Assembly: GCA_031761405.1 (NCBI GenBank)
Contig: JASEVX010000008.1
Location: forward strand, 42,689,269-42,753,268
Length of the DNA stretch: 64,000 nt
From: Serripes groenlandicus
Lineage: Eukaryota; Mollusca; Bivalvia; Cardiida; Cardiidae
Direction: 5' to 3'
Shown piece by piece: positions 33,798-43,700 of the stretch. Numbering within the stretch: the stretch's first letter is position 1; each line of letters starts with the position of its first letter. A program made the position numbers and the translations under genes. Below the pieces are notes generated by a model. It searched no databases and was not told where the DNA came from. It saw nothing but the letters and a program-made list of their open reading frames with translations.

Positions 33798-34097
33798 ACC
33801 CTTTGTCTTCTGGAGCCGATTTTGCGAAGCCGATGCACCAATGGCATGTGGCGAGGCTCTGTACCTAGAGCTCTAGAAAAGGTGCGTTTTTCACTTTCTA
33901 AAGTCCTTATATGACACTCAAACCATGTGTTGTGCGTACTCAAAAGAATCGTCTCATAACATAGGTTATGGTTGAGTAATAAGAGAGATATTGGTGGGAA
34001 AGACCAGTTAATCCTCCTCCGGTTCTGTTCGTTACTCAACTCAACATTTCTATCTTTATATTACTTAAATTGGCTAAAGATTCTTCCAAATAAATAC

Positions 34098-34259
34098 GGA
34101 ATATTACGTTGCGGGAGCGATAAAGGGGTCCGTATTGCACGACAAGTAGCGTGGAAAATCGATATCTTACGAGACCGAAGGTCGAGTACGATATGGATTT
34201 TCCCACGCTACGAGTCGTGCAATACGTACCCATTTATCGCTCCCGCAACGTAATATTCC
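34098..34259. repeat. foldback hairpin element, ~70-bp arms
   Basis: The left arm GGAATATTACGTTGCGGGAG, CGATAAA, CGTATTGCACGAC, GTAGCGTGG-AAAATC is answered by the right arm in reverse complement, ending ...CGTAATATTCC. The loop has its own small hairpin (CGAGACCGAAGGTCGAG). Confidence 0.85.
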
Positions 34260-34482
34260 TTTTATTATATACCTACGATCTATAAAGAGCGAAAAAACTA
34301 TCAAATATACAGATTCAATATATTTTTTATTGGGGATACCTCGCTGAAAGTATTACGCACACTGTCTGACGTCACAATCTTGTATTTACACCGCATGTAG
34401 ATACGGAATTTTAATCTGTCGTGGTGTATTTGCGCATGTCAATCTGCATGTATTTCCACCGGAAAATGTACAGGCATATAAT

Positions 34483-36027
34483 AACAAGAGCTGTCGGAGG
34501 ACAGCGTGCTCGACTATTCCACCGCTTATTTAAGTTACTGAGATAATAGACTCTAATGCAAAACATTAACCACAATTTCTTAGTGGGTGATAATTTGCAT
34601 TATATGCAGGATAGTGTTATTTAACATGATTATTTTCATAGGTGTGATGGTTAGAAAGGGTTGTATAACCTTTCAATGGAATGCATCAAGTAGTTACTCA
34701 GATATGGACTCTTAATGTAGTTTCACGCAAACCTTTAACCATAATTTCTAAGTTAAAAAAAGGGCAACAATGTGTACCATATACAGGATAGAGTTATCAT
34801 AATTGGTTGTGTTTATAGTTGTGCAATTGGGAAAGGTTGTATAAAGTTTCAATACAATTTTTCAAGTTGTAACTGAGATTACACTCTAAATGTAGTTGCA
34901 AAACTTTAAGTCCAAAAAGGTCCATAACTTGCATAAAATGCTGGATAGAGTAATCATACTTGATTGTTTACATAGATGATTAGATGTGATGGTTGGTAAG
35001 TGCTGTATAAAGTTTCAATGCAATGCATCAAGTAGTTACTAAGAGATGGTCTCTTTATGTAGTTGCATGCAAAACTTTAACCAGAATTTATAAGTCCAAA
35101 AAGGCCATAACTTGCATAAAATGCAGGATAGAGTTATCATACTTGATAATCTACACAGGTGTGATAGTTGGGTAGGGTTGTAGAAAGTTTCAATGCAATG
35201 CATCAAGTATTTACTGAGACGTGAACTCTTAATTTAGTTGCACGCAAAACTTTAACCAGAATTTCTAAGTAAAAAAAGGGCCATAACTTGCATAAAATGC
35301 AGAATAGAGTTATCATACTTGATAATCTACACAGGTGTAATAGTTGGGTAAGGTTGAAGAAAGTTGCAATACAATGCATCAAGTAAATACTGAGATATGG
35401 ACTCTTAATTTAGTTGCATGCAAAACTTTAACCAGAATTTCTAAGTAAAAAAAGTACCATAACTTGCATAAAATGCAGGATAGAGTTATCTTACTTGATA
35501 ATCTACATAGGTGTGATAGTTGGGTAGGGTTGTAGAAAGGTTCAATGCAATGCATCAAGTATATACTGAGATATGGACTCTTAATTTAGTTGCACGCAAA
35601 ACTTTAACCAGAATTTCTAAGTAAATAAAGGGCCATAACTTGCATAAAATGCAGGATAGAGTTATCTTACTTGATAATCTACACAGGTGGGATAGTTGGG
35701 TAGGGTTGTAGAAAGGTTCAATGCAATGCATCAAGTAAATACTGAGATATGGACTCTTACTTTAGTTGCACGCAAAACTTTAACCAGAATTTCTAAGTAA
35801 AAAAGGGCCATAACTTGCATAAAATGCAGGACAGAGTTATCTAACTTGATAATCTACATTGGTGTGATAGTTTGGTAGGGTTGTAGAAAGTTTCAATGCA
35901 ATACATGTAGTATTTTAGAACTTGCATGCAAAACCTTAACCAAAGTGTGACGTGGACGTGGACGCCGACGCCGACGCCAGGGTGAGTAGTATAGCTCTCA
36001 TATTCTTCAAATAGTCGAGCTAAAAAG
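34483..36027 (+). mobile_element. B-type tandem-core element, ~177-bp units
   Basis: Head AACAAGAGCTGTCGGAGGAC then AGCGTGCTCGACTATTC. About seven units contain GCCATAACTTGCATAAAATG, GTTTCAATGCAATGCATCAA and GCAAAACTTTAACCAGAATT. Tail GGACGCCGACGCCGACGCCA, then GGGTGAGTAGTATAGCTC, ending AATAGTCGAGCTAAAAA. GAATAGTCGAGC complements the head. Confidence 0.85.
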
Positions 36028-36443
36028 CAATACATGTCAATTAAAAAAAAATCAACCATCGTAAATGTTAAATTTCTAGTTGCAAAGATGTTTTATCTGC
36101 AGACGACTGTATTATAACAACAATGTATACTAGCGGGAATCGCGATACCATTTATTATTGGTTCAAAGCCGTTCTCAACAATTGTTCAGTCTTATCACTG
36201 CGGCCATTTCACATACCCATGTGTTTTCTGACCACACTTTATATTTCCCAATTAATCATTTTCTGCATAAATGACCCTGTAATTAAATACCACCCATGAA
36301 CAAAGACCATATTGTAGCTTCCAACACTTTACCATGAAATTAAAGAGAAACGAGTTTTATAAAAAACAAGCGATGCTTTTGTGGTACATCTATTAAACGT
36401 CACGGTCGATTTTCGCGTGACGTTATTCATTATAAATTTGAAA
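36028..36443. other. unique sequence
   Basis: A short inverted AACGTCACG/CGTGACGTT lies near 36397-36424. No gene recognised. Confidence 0.35.
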
Positions 36444-36453
36444 CCGGAGACGA

Positions 36454-36715
36454 TTGTTGGACTTATTATTTGGTGTTTTACGCCGCTTTCAACAATTTAA
36501 GTTATATCACATCGTTCCCTAGGAAATAAACCAGTAGTAGTGATCCATTTATCCTGACACGAGCTAGTCAGTCATAATGCTAATCCCGCAACCATGAACG
36601 CCAAGGAGGGCAGTCATTACCGCCATTTATAAAGTATTTGGTATGACCCAGCCGGGGATAGAAACCCACGACCTCTCGCATCCGAGGCGTACGCTCTACC
36701 ACCGAGGCGGTGAAG
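36454..36715 (-). mobile_element. tRNA-derived SINE, family S2, with target-site duplication
   Basis: Flanked by a perfect 10-bp duplication CCGGAGACGA (36444-36453 and 36716-36725). The minus strand has CGTACGCCTCGG, GGGTTTCTATCC and the S2 body, ending in GGCGTAAAACACCAAATAAT. Confidence 0.85.
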
Positions 36716-36894
36716 CCGGAGACGAAAGGAATGGCATTCTTTTCGATATTCAAATTTTAATTCGTGTTTGCATAATTTGATTTACTGTTCATAAGACTGT
36801 TTACTTTGAATGTTTACATATGAAAAGTGTTTCCGAAAACCCTTTTTCATATCAAATATTGGTATGCTCCGCTTTCGTTTTCGTTTGTTTGTAT

Positions 36895-37040
36895 GTCACT
36901 TTTTCAGTTAGTTCACAGCACTCCTGGGTAAGTTACAAGAACCGGTCCATTTATCCTGACACTAGCGAGACCTCATCGATACAGATACGCTATGTGTGTG
37001 TGTGTGTGTGTGGGGGGGGGGGGGGTTTAGTAGTTATAGC
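36895..37040 (-). repeat. SINE S2 tail fragment and TG/G run
   Basis: CAGCACTCCTGGGTAAGTTA...CCATTTATCCTGACACTAGC is the S2 body end. A (GT)n run and a 13-G tract follow at about 36992-37025. Confidence 0.6.
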
Positions 37041-37163
37041 GTCCGCCTTGTTGTGGGAGACCACAGTCGGATTCCACGTGGAGTCATACAAATACCAAAT
37101 ATTTTAACGATAATACTAGTCCGAAGCACTATTTTAAATACTTAAGTGCTAATTTGAGCGAAA

Positions 37164-37393
37164 TTAACCCTTTCCCTCATATAGACGCTTTTGGACGCCT
37201 CTGCAGCAGACAGCTTTTTGAAAACATAGTGACAAAAGAAGAAATTGCACAAAACGTGCAATTTCTCCTTTTGTCACAATGTTTTCCACTTTTAATCATA
37301 GGTTATCCATTCAATTATGGAGATTTTCTATGTATTGTCAAAATACGTTCAAAGTCGTCTGCTGCAGAATTGTCGTATGAGGGAAAGGATTAA
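37164..37393 (+). mobile_element. TTAA-MITE, full length
   Basis: TTAA 37164-37167 and 37390-37393. The right TIR has one change (GGGAAAGGATTAA). The right TTAA is shared with the next element. Confidence 0.92.
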
Positions 37394-37579
37394 CCCTTTC
37401 CATTATGTTAAACCATTGTTAACGCCTCTGCAGCAGACAACATTTTGAAAACTCATAATGAGCATTTTTTACTTTTGCCACAATGTTTTCAACTCTATTA
37501 CATGATTGTCTTTTTCGTTTATTTTTGTCTTTATATTTTTCAGTCGTCTGCTGCAGTTTTGTTGTATGTGAAGCGTTAA
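37390..37579 (+). mobile_element. TTAA-MITE, abutting copy
   Basis: Starts at the shared TTAA, CCCTTTCCATTATG, and ends GTATGTGAAGCGTTAA. Inner deletions shorten it to 190 bp. Confidence 0.8.
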
Positions 37580-37599
37580 GAAACTCTCATAGTACTGAC

Positions 37600-37783
37600 T
37601 TAACCCTTTCCCACATACAGGAAATCTGCTGCGGATGACTTTCACATTTGGAATAGAGTTGTACAGATTGTCGCAGAAGGAGAAATTGCTCATTATAAGT
37701 AACTTCTGCTTTAGCTACAATGCTTTTAAAAGTTGTTCGCTGCATATTCCTCAAAATGTGTCTACATGTGGGAAAAGGTTATA
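37600..37783 (-). mobile_element. TTAA-MITE, B-type, shortened
   Basis: TTAACCCTTTCCCACATAC at left; right end CATGTGGGAAAAGGTTATAA has lost the exact TTAA. Confidence 0.75.
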
Positions 37784-37834
37784 ATAACAGTGTAAATGGT
37801 GGAAACAGAGGCATTATCATGAGAGATATATAGA

Positions 37835-37973
37835 GAATACCATGCTAGTGTCTGATATTATAAAATTTATCAGGCAAGGCTTAGAAAAAAATGAAAGCGA
37901 GGCTGCGCCGAGATTTCATTTTTTTCAGCCGAGCCTGATAAATTTTATAATATCAGACACTAGCATGGTATTC
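37835..37973. repeat. foldback hairpin element, ~60-bp arms
   Basis: GAATACCATGCTAGTGTCTG, then ATATTATAAAATTTATCAGG, is answered by its exact reverse complement at the right; the inner part (AAAAAAATGAAA.../...TTTCATTTTTTT) also pairs. An open frame through it is a by-product. Confidence 0.9.
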
Positions 37974-38105
37974 TTTTTATCATGTTTACATTTTTTATGT
38001 GCTTTTCTGTCTAATTTGATTAAAATGAGACAAAAAACCTGTCCAGAGCCTCTCCATTTTAAGTTGCGCAATAATATGAAAATAAACCGAAGGACGTTCC
38101 AATAA

Positions 38106-38570
38106 GAAATAGTCCCGAATGGTTTCGGCCATAAGTAAGTAATAATTAAATATTTAGAAAACTGTACGCTTCAAAATTTATCAGTATAATATTTACTCAC
38201 TAGCAAGGAGAATAATTTCTCATTTCTTTGATTTTTATATCGCATTTTAAGGATTTTAATGACCCCGTGAAAGTAGTTCCGTGAAGGTCAAAATGTATAA
38301 TGATGAGGTGCCTGATAAACGTGAGGTGACTGATAAAGCTAAGTTTATCAGGCAGGCAGTTTATCAACCAAAAACAATGCAACAGCATGATAAAATACAT
38401 TTAGTAGGAAGGAACACAGAAGTAGAAACGGGATAAAATATAAACTTTCTTTAAAGAAAGAACTACAAACGTAAGAACCGTTAACAAGGTAGAACAATAA
38501 ATATAACAATTAGTAGTTAAAAATACCTCGATCCTTTCTCTTTTTATACATACATGTTAAATAGTATCAC
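38106..38570. other. AT-rich; GATAAA/TTTATC-rich stretch
   Basis: CTGATAAAC/GTTTATCAG words recur at 38310-38370, echoing the arm of the adjacent foldback. No gene. Confidence 0.35.
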
Positions 38571-38572
38571 TA

Positions 38573-38774
38573 TTCACCCTTTCCGTCATGTAGACACTTT
38601 TTGTCACATCTGCAGCAGATGACTCATAAAGTATATTTCTCCTTTTGCCACAATGTTTAAAAACTTTATTCAATAATTAATTTTTCAATCATAAGAGATT
38701 TTTCAAGTATTTTCCTAGAGGTTTTTAAAGTTGTATGCTGTGGTATTTTCTTTTATAAATGAACAAGGGTTTAA
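38573..38774 (+). repeat. TTAA-MITE, degraded
   Basis: CACCCTTTCCGTCATGTAGA left, AACAAGGGTTTAA right, right half AT-rich and diverged. Its last TTAA is the first of the next copy. Confidence 0.65.
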
Positions 38775-39000
38775 CCCTTTCCCTCATACAACAATTTTGC
38801 AGCAGACGACTTTGAACGTTTTCTGCCAAAAAATAGAATATCTCTATAATTGAATGGATAACCTATGACTTAAAGTGGAAAACATTGTGGCAAAATGAGA
38901 AATTGCTTGTTTTGAGCAATTTCTTCTTTTGTCACTATGTTTTCAAAAAGCTGTCTGCTGGAGAGGCATCAAGAAGCGTCTAATTGAGGGAAAGGGTTAA
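38771..39000 (-). mobile_element. TTAA-MITE, full length
   Basis: TTAA at both ends; centre GAGAAATTGCTTGTTTTGAG; right TIR TTGAGGGAAAGGG. Confidence 0.92.
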
Positions 39001-39224
39001 ATGCTGAAAATGCCAAGCTTAAACAAAATGTTGACACTTTGCCAAATTTTGCTTTGCACTACATCCACTATAATCGACTTTCCATGTTTTGGTTAACATC
39101 ACAGATCCAGGTCAGCATCTTATGGAATACCTGTTTGAAATCTAGTAGTTCAATTATTCTGGAAGAATCAGGATAAAAACAATCAAGCTTATATATAAGT
39201 ATTCAATTTGATAGCAACTTATTT

Positions 39225-39455
39225 TTAACCCTTTCCCACATACAACAAATGTGCAACAGACGACTTTAAAAACATGTACACAAAAATATGGAAAATATCT
39301 TTAAATGTAACTTTCACTTCTAATTAGAGTGAAAATGTTGTTGCAAAAGGAGAAATTGCTCATTGAGAGCAATTTATCCTTTTGCGTCAATACTGTCAAT
39401 ATTTTCAAAAGTCGTCTGCTGCATCAGAAAGCGTCTGAATGTGGGAAAGGCTTAA
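39225..39455 (-). mobile_element. TTAA-MITE, B-type
   Basis: TTAA ends; TIRs CCCTTTCCCACATAC / AATGTGGGAAAGG. Hairpin GAGAAATTGCTCATTGAGAG. Small deletion around CTGCATCAGAAAGC. Confidence 0.85.
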
Positions 39456-39689
39456 TAATCCAGAACATTAGACAACTCAACAGTGACCATGCTTTCAGGT
39501 ATCCTCTTAAACTAAGCTAAATTTTCATTTCAATGGTTTCTTCAATATTAATAATTAATAAATGAGTCCGTCCGTTGCAAAAAGGTATATTTTGGCTTTT
39601 AAAGAGCTCCTGATCAGCCTGTGCATGCATTACTTACACAAACATGTTGGAATTGACTATTACCTGTGGAGATTCTGATAAGACTTCTA

Positions 39690-39910
39690 CCCCATCAGTG
39701 GTGTTGCTGTGCATCGGCCTCTTGCACGGATTTTGATGCCAGGTCTGGTCATACCAATAATGACTTTAAAAATAGTAGTAATGGCTGCCCTCTTTGGCGA
39801 TCAGTGTTGCAGGGTTAGCATTACGATTGCCTGGCTGGTGTCAGGATAAATAGACCAGTAGAACTGGTAACTTACCCTGAACATGGCGTGATATAAAAAT
39901 TGTTGAAACC
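39690..39910 (+). repeat. SINE S2, decayed, plus orientation
   Basis: The body GGTGTCAGGATAAATAGACC, AGTAGAACTGGTAACTTACC and the 3' end CGTGATATAAAAATTGTTGAAA are clear; the tRNA-like head (39695-39765) is eroded. Confidence 0.65.
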
Positions 39911-40087
39911 AGCATGAAAGAGCAAACAATCAATCCTGATAAGCCTGAGCATATGTACGGGCTGATCTGAACCTTTACTGTCTAGAAATGCCAACCTGTA
40001 CCTTTTCCCATGGATTTTGTTGAACACTGGCAGCATAGGGTTTGGAAAACCCATAAAGATTGCTGTTTTTTTTAGCTTTGCATGTAT

Positions 40088-40268
40088 GTTCCCTTTCCCA
40101 TTTACTGGTAGAAACAAAGCAGACACTTTGAAAACATTAAAGTAAAATTATAGAACATCTCAATAAATTATAATTCCACAAAGGAATTGAAAACTTTCTG
40201 ATCAAATGTTTTAAAAATGTCTTCTGCTGCAGATAGGTAAAAACACCTCTGCATGTGGGAAAAGGCTA
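40088..40268 (-). repeat. TTAA-MITE, degraded, in the 3' flank of the eEF1A-like gene
   Basis: Left CCCTTTCCCATTTAC, right CTTCTGCTGCAG...CTGCATGTGGGAAAAGG. It begins 20 bp beyond the gene's stop codon, so it may lie within the 3' UTR. Confidence 0.6.
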
Positions 40269-40287
40269 GGGCAATTATATTGAGAAA

Positions 40288-40794
40288 TCATAGTTCTGTC
40301 TCCAATTTCCCAGACTGAGTCCTAAATGTTGGTTCATCGTTATCTGTTAAATCATTATTTTTAGTCTTTGCTTCAAATTCGTCAGGTTGAGGCATTGAGA
40401 ACGTCACACTTCTTCCGCCAGTAGTCTGGGGCCTTCGCGCAAATGGAATTTCTTCTTCCGCCCACTTATCATCATCTGTTTGCGGTGGGACCCGTCCGGG
40501 TATCTCCACAACGACCCCAATACCGATTGTCTGTTTTTGATCCCGAAGTACAAATCTTCCCAATGAAGGATAATCAAAAAATGATTCAACGCATACAGGT
40601 TTTGTTGGAATCATTTCCACAACAGCTGCATCCCCCGCTTTCAGAAAAGTGGGGTTCTCCTCCACCATTGCTCCAGTACGCCGGTCACATCTCTCTCGGA
40701 GTTCAGAAAACTTGATGGGAACACATGCTGTGTGACAGTGCATCATGGGAGTATAGCCTCTCTTAATCACCCCTGGGTGTTGAAGAATCACAAT
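40288..40794 (-). CDS. eEF1A-like exon 11 (domain III and tail)
   Basis: Acceptor TCCACAG. Residues 467-634: [69 protein letters not shown], then an acidic/polar tail ([15 protein letters not shown]...) to the stop at 40290-40288. Confidence 0.95.
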   Translation of the reverse strand: MVILQHPGVIKRGYTPMMHCHTACVPIKFSELRERCDRRTGAMVEENPTFLKAGDAAVVEMIPTKPVCVESFFDYPSLGRFVLRDQKQTIGIGVVVEIPGRVPPQTDDDKWAEEEIPFARRPQTTGGRSVTFSMPQPDEFEAKTKNNDLTDNDEPTFRTQSGKLETEL

Positions 40795-43700
40795 CTGTGG
40801 GTACATGTAATTGTAACTCATATATAAAGCTTTATAACATCTTATGACTATTTAAATCCTTGTTGGAAAAGAAGTATTAAAATTTTAAACCAATTTCCCA
40901 TATATCTCAAGTTTTTCTTTAGATGCTTTCAAAGATGACGACTCTAAAAAAATCTGATATACCAGACTTTTTCAACAATTTCTTATTTTCTCACAACATT
41001 TCTGCTCTGTAGCAAAATTTAATTTCCAATCAATTTTATTTTGAACAACGTTTTCTTTAGCTATTTACAAATAAATAAACATTAAGTATCAAGATAACCG
41101 TAATTATTTTATCGATTAGACATAAGAACTATTGAACATATCATGGCAATCAATTTCTATATGTAAGCATTTTAAGCCACCAGTTATTTTCAAGCCACTG
41201 GCTGCCAACCCTTAACACGGTTAATGATGCATTTAACAGTTCACCTAATGTAAATAGGTAAAAGAGAAATTGCTGGTTTAGGGTCTCTTTCCACACTATT
41301 TCAAAAGTTCTCTGTCATAGGGGATATTTGCTTGAATGAAAGGTGTTTTATCCCTCTTTGAGCATTACTTCAAAAACCAACCATAATGCATTTCATTTGC
41401 AACCATTATAGAGTCAGAACTGCCAGCTGCCTCTACACTGATTACCAATTAGTCTTAGAAAGTTTGAAGACACATCTGTAAAGTATTATCCATCTGGAGC
41501 CTTAGCATGGATGTGCAGGCAAATATTTTTTTCAAATGTGTTACAATTAAGTTAAGGTATTTTTTTTTGCAGAGCACTTTTATGATGTTTCTTGGGTATT
41601 TTACCAGTTTACGGGTAACTTTATCCCGACGTTTTTACAATTGTCACAATACAATCTCTTGAGAGCAAATGAGCGTCATTATTTCAACTTTTTTAAATTG
41701 TTTGGTCCAGACGCAAAAAAGATTGATGGATTGGAGTTAAATGCAGTTTTCAAACGTAATTCAGTTATATCTCAGTTGCCAAGTCACCTGACCATGTGTG
41801 CAATATCTTTCTGGCACCAGTACTCCAATCTTTCCATGCCACTTGACACCAGGGTCTCTCGGCCAAAGGTTTGATGCTCTGACCACGACACCAAAGGGTC
41901 TCAGAAGAAGGGAAAGTAGTGGAAGACAGTGGAGCAATGATAGAGTGAGTGCTCTTGTACAAAAGGTTCCAGTGTTCTTATCCTGCGATGAGTGGGGTCT
42001 GCCCTTGGGATTTTTCCACACAAATGGCGGGAGAACAGGTTAGGTTTCCAGAAAACAGATATCGAGCCTGTTTCCCAATCAGTGTAAAATAAATAAGTTT
42101 AAACTATACTTAGGGAAAGTAATTCAGCATCCAACAAGAAAGCAGAGCCATAAAACTAGGTTTTCAAAGATGACCAGAACATAAATCTGTTCTTTAGACA
42201 CAGTGACTTATACCAATAGTCCTATGTTCAATCTCAAACTTGCTTTCTACCCAAGGTATTTACTTACCTGTGAAATTGGTCTGAATTAAGCAAATGTGAC
42301 TAAAGTTATTGAGCAGAAATGAAAGAGTGACACTTGTCTGCATAACCAGCCAACCTACCAACCATAAATCTGAACGCCATCATCATTCTCATGATAAGAT
42401 TTCAACTATGTTGAAAACCTTGTTATCAAAATACATAAATGTAAATACAAACCTGTGCTAAAAACTCTTTTGTTGCTTTTGGAGGATCATTATTAGTATC
42501 ACCACACAGATATCCTTTTCTGATGTCCTTGATATCTAAACCTTCAATCTGTAAAACAAAAAATAACATGATTTGTGTTCAATATCAGTGCTGAATATTA
42601 TTACTATGTTTTGTGCTGAATATTTAAAAATACATTAACTGCTGAATATTTGAATTTATGTTGAGAGATGAACATAAAAATGTGTTTAATGCCTAGCAAT
42701 ATAATTGTTTGGTGTTTTATGCAGCTTTTACCAATCTTTCAGTTATATCACAGCATTTCCTGGGTAAGTTACCAGTACTACTGGTCAGTTAAATCTGACA
42801 CTAGCCAATAAGTCATAATGCTAATGCTGCAAACCTTGAGTGCTAAGGAGGGCAGCCGCTATTACCATTTTTAAAGTCTTTGGTATGACAGGGCAAGGGA
42901 TCGAACCCACGACCTCCCTCACGTTCAATCCCCGGCAATATAATTCTGATTACTTGTATGTTCTATCTGTTAACAAAGCATGCTTACCAAACCTCCTTAA
43001 AGGCCCTTTTTTCAACAAGTTCAAAACAATGTGTGTCTGTCAACTAAATGATTTCTCCCTGTGTCATTAGATTAACAAAGATTTCATTGGTACTCAGTTC
43101 AAAAGTAGGTCTAATTTAAATGTAGTTAAGATTTTTTATTCTTGCATGCAATATGAAAAGTCATTGACACAACAGACCACTTGCTTGATTTTCTAGATAA
43201 CCACAATTAAAAGGTTTTTTTAATATCAATGCATGAATTTGAAAACATGCCAAAATAATATTTAAATGCTAACATACAGTTGAAAATATTCTGTTAAATA
43301 GAAAACATTCTCAAAATGAGTCTATTTTATTCTTTTCCTATAAATATTGAAAGTATTGTCTCCTGCATAGTTATCTAAATTCCGTTCTATCGTGAAAATT
43401 TCTACTGTTAAATTCATCGCACTGAAAATCTCCCTCTTCAAACCCCAATCTCCCACTTTGAGATCATGAAACTCCCCCTTGAGAATGAGAAAAGGTTGGT
43501 AAGCATGACAAAGGCATGAGTTAAGTGATGAATATTTAAACGTATGTTTAGTGCTGAATATTTGAACATACATTTATTGCTAAATACTTAAACATAGATT
43601 TAGTGTTGACTATTTAAACATGTTTTATGCTGAATATTTAAACATTAGTTCAGTGCTGGGTATTTAAACACTTGTTTAGTGCTGAACATCTATATTTATA

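Noticed and set aside
37842..38105. 87-residue frame MLVSDIIKFIRQGLEK
   Set aside because: Runs through the foldback hairpin and AT-rich flank; no family resemblance.
39690..39770. Exon-like minus-strand frame ending CCACAG|GTAATA
   Set aside because: The text aligns with the eroded tRNA head of a SINE S2 copy that continues to 39910.
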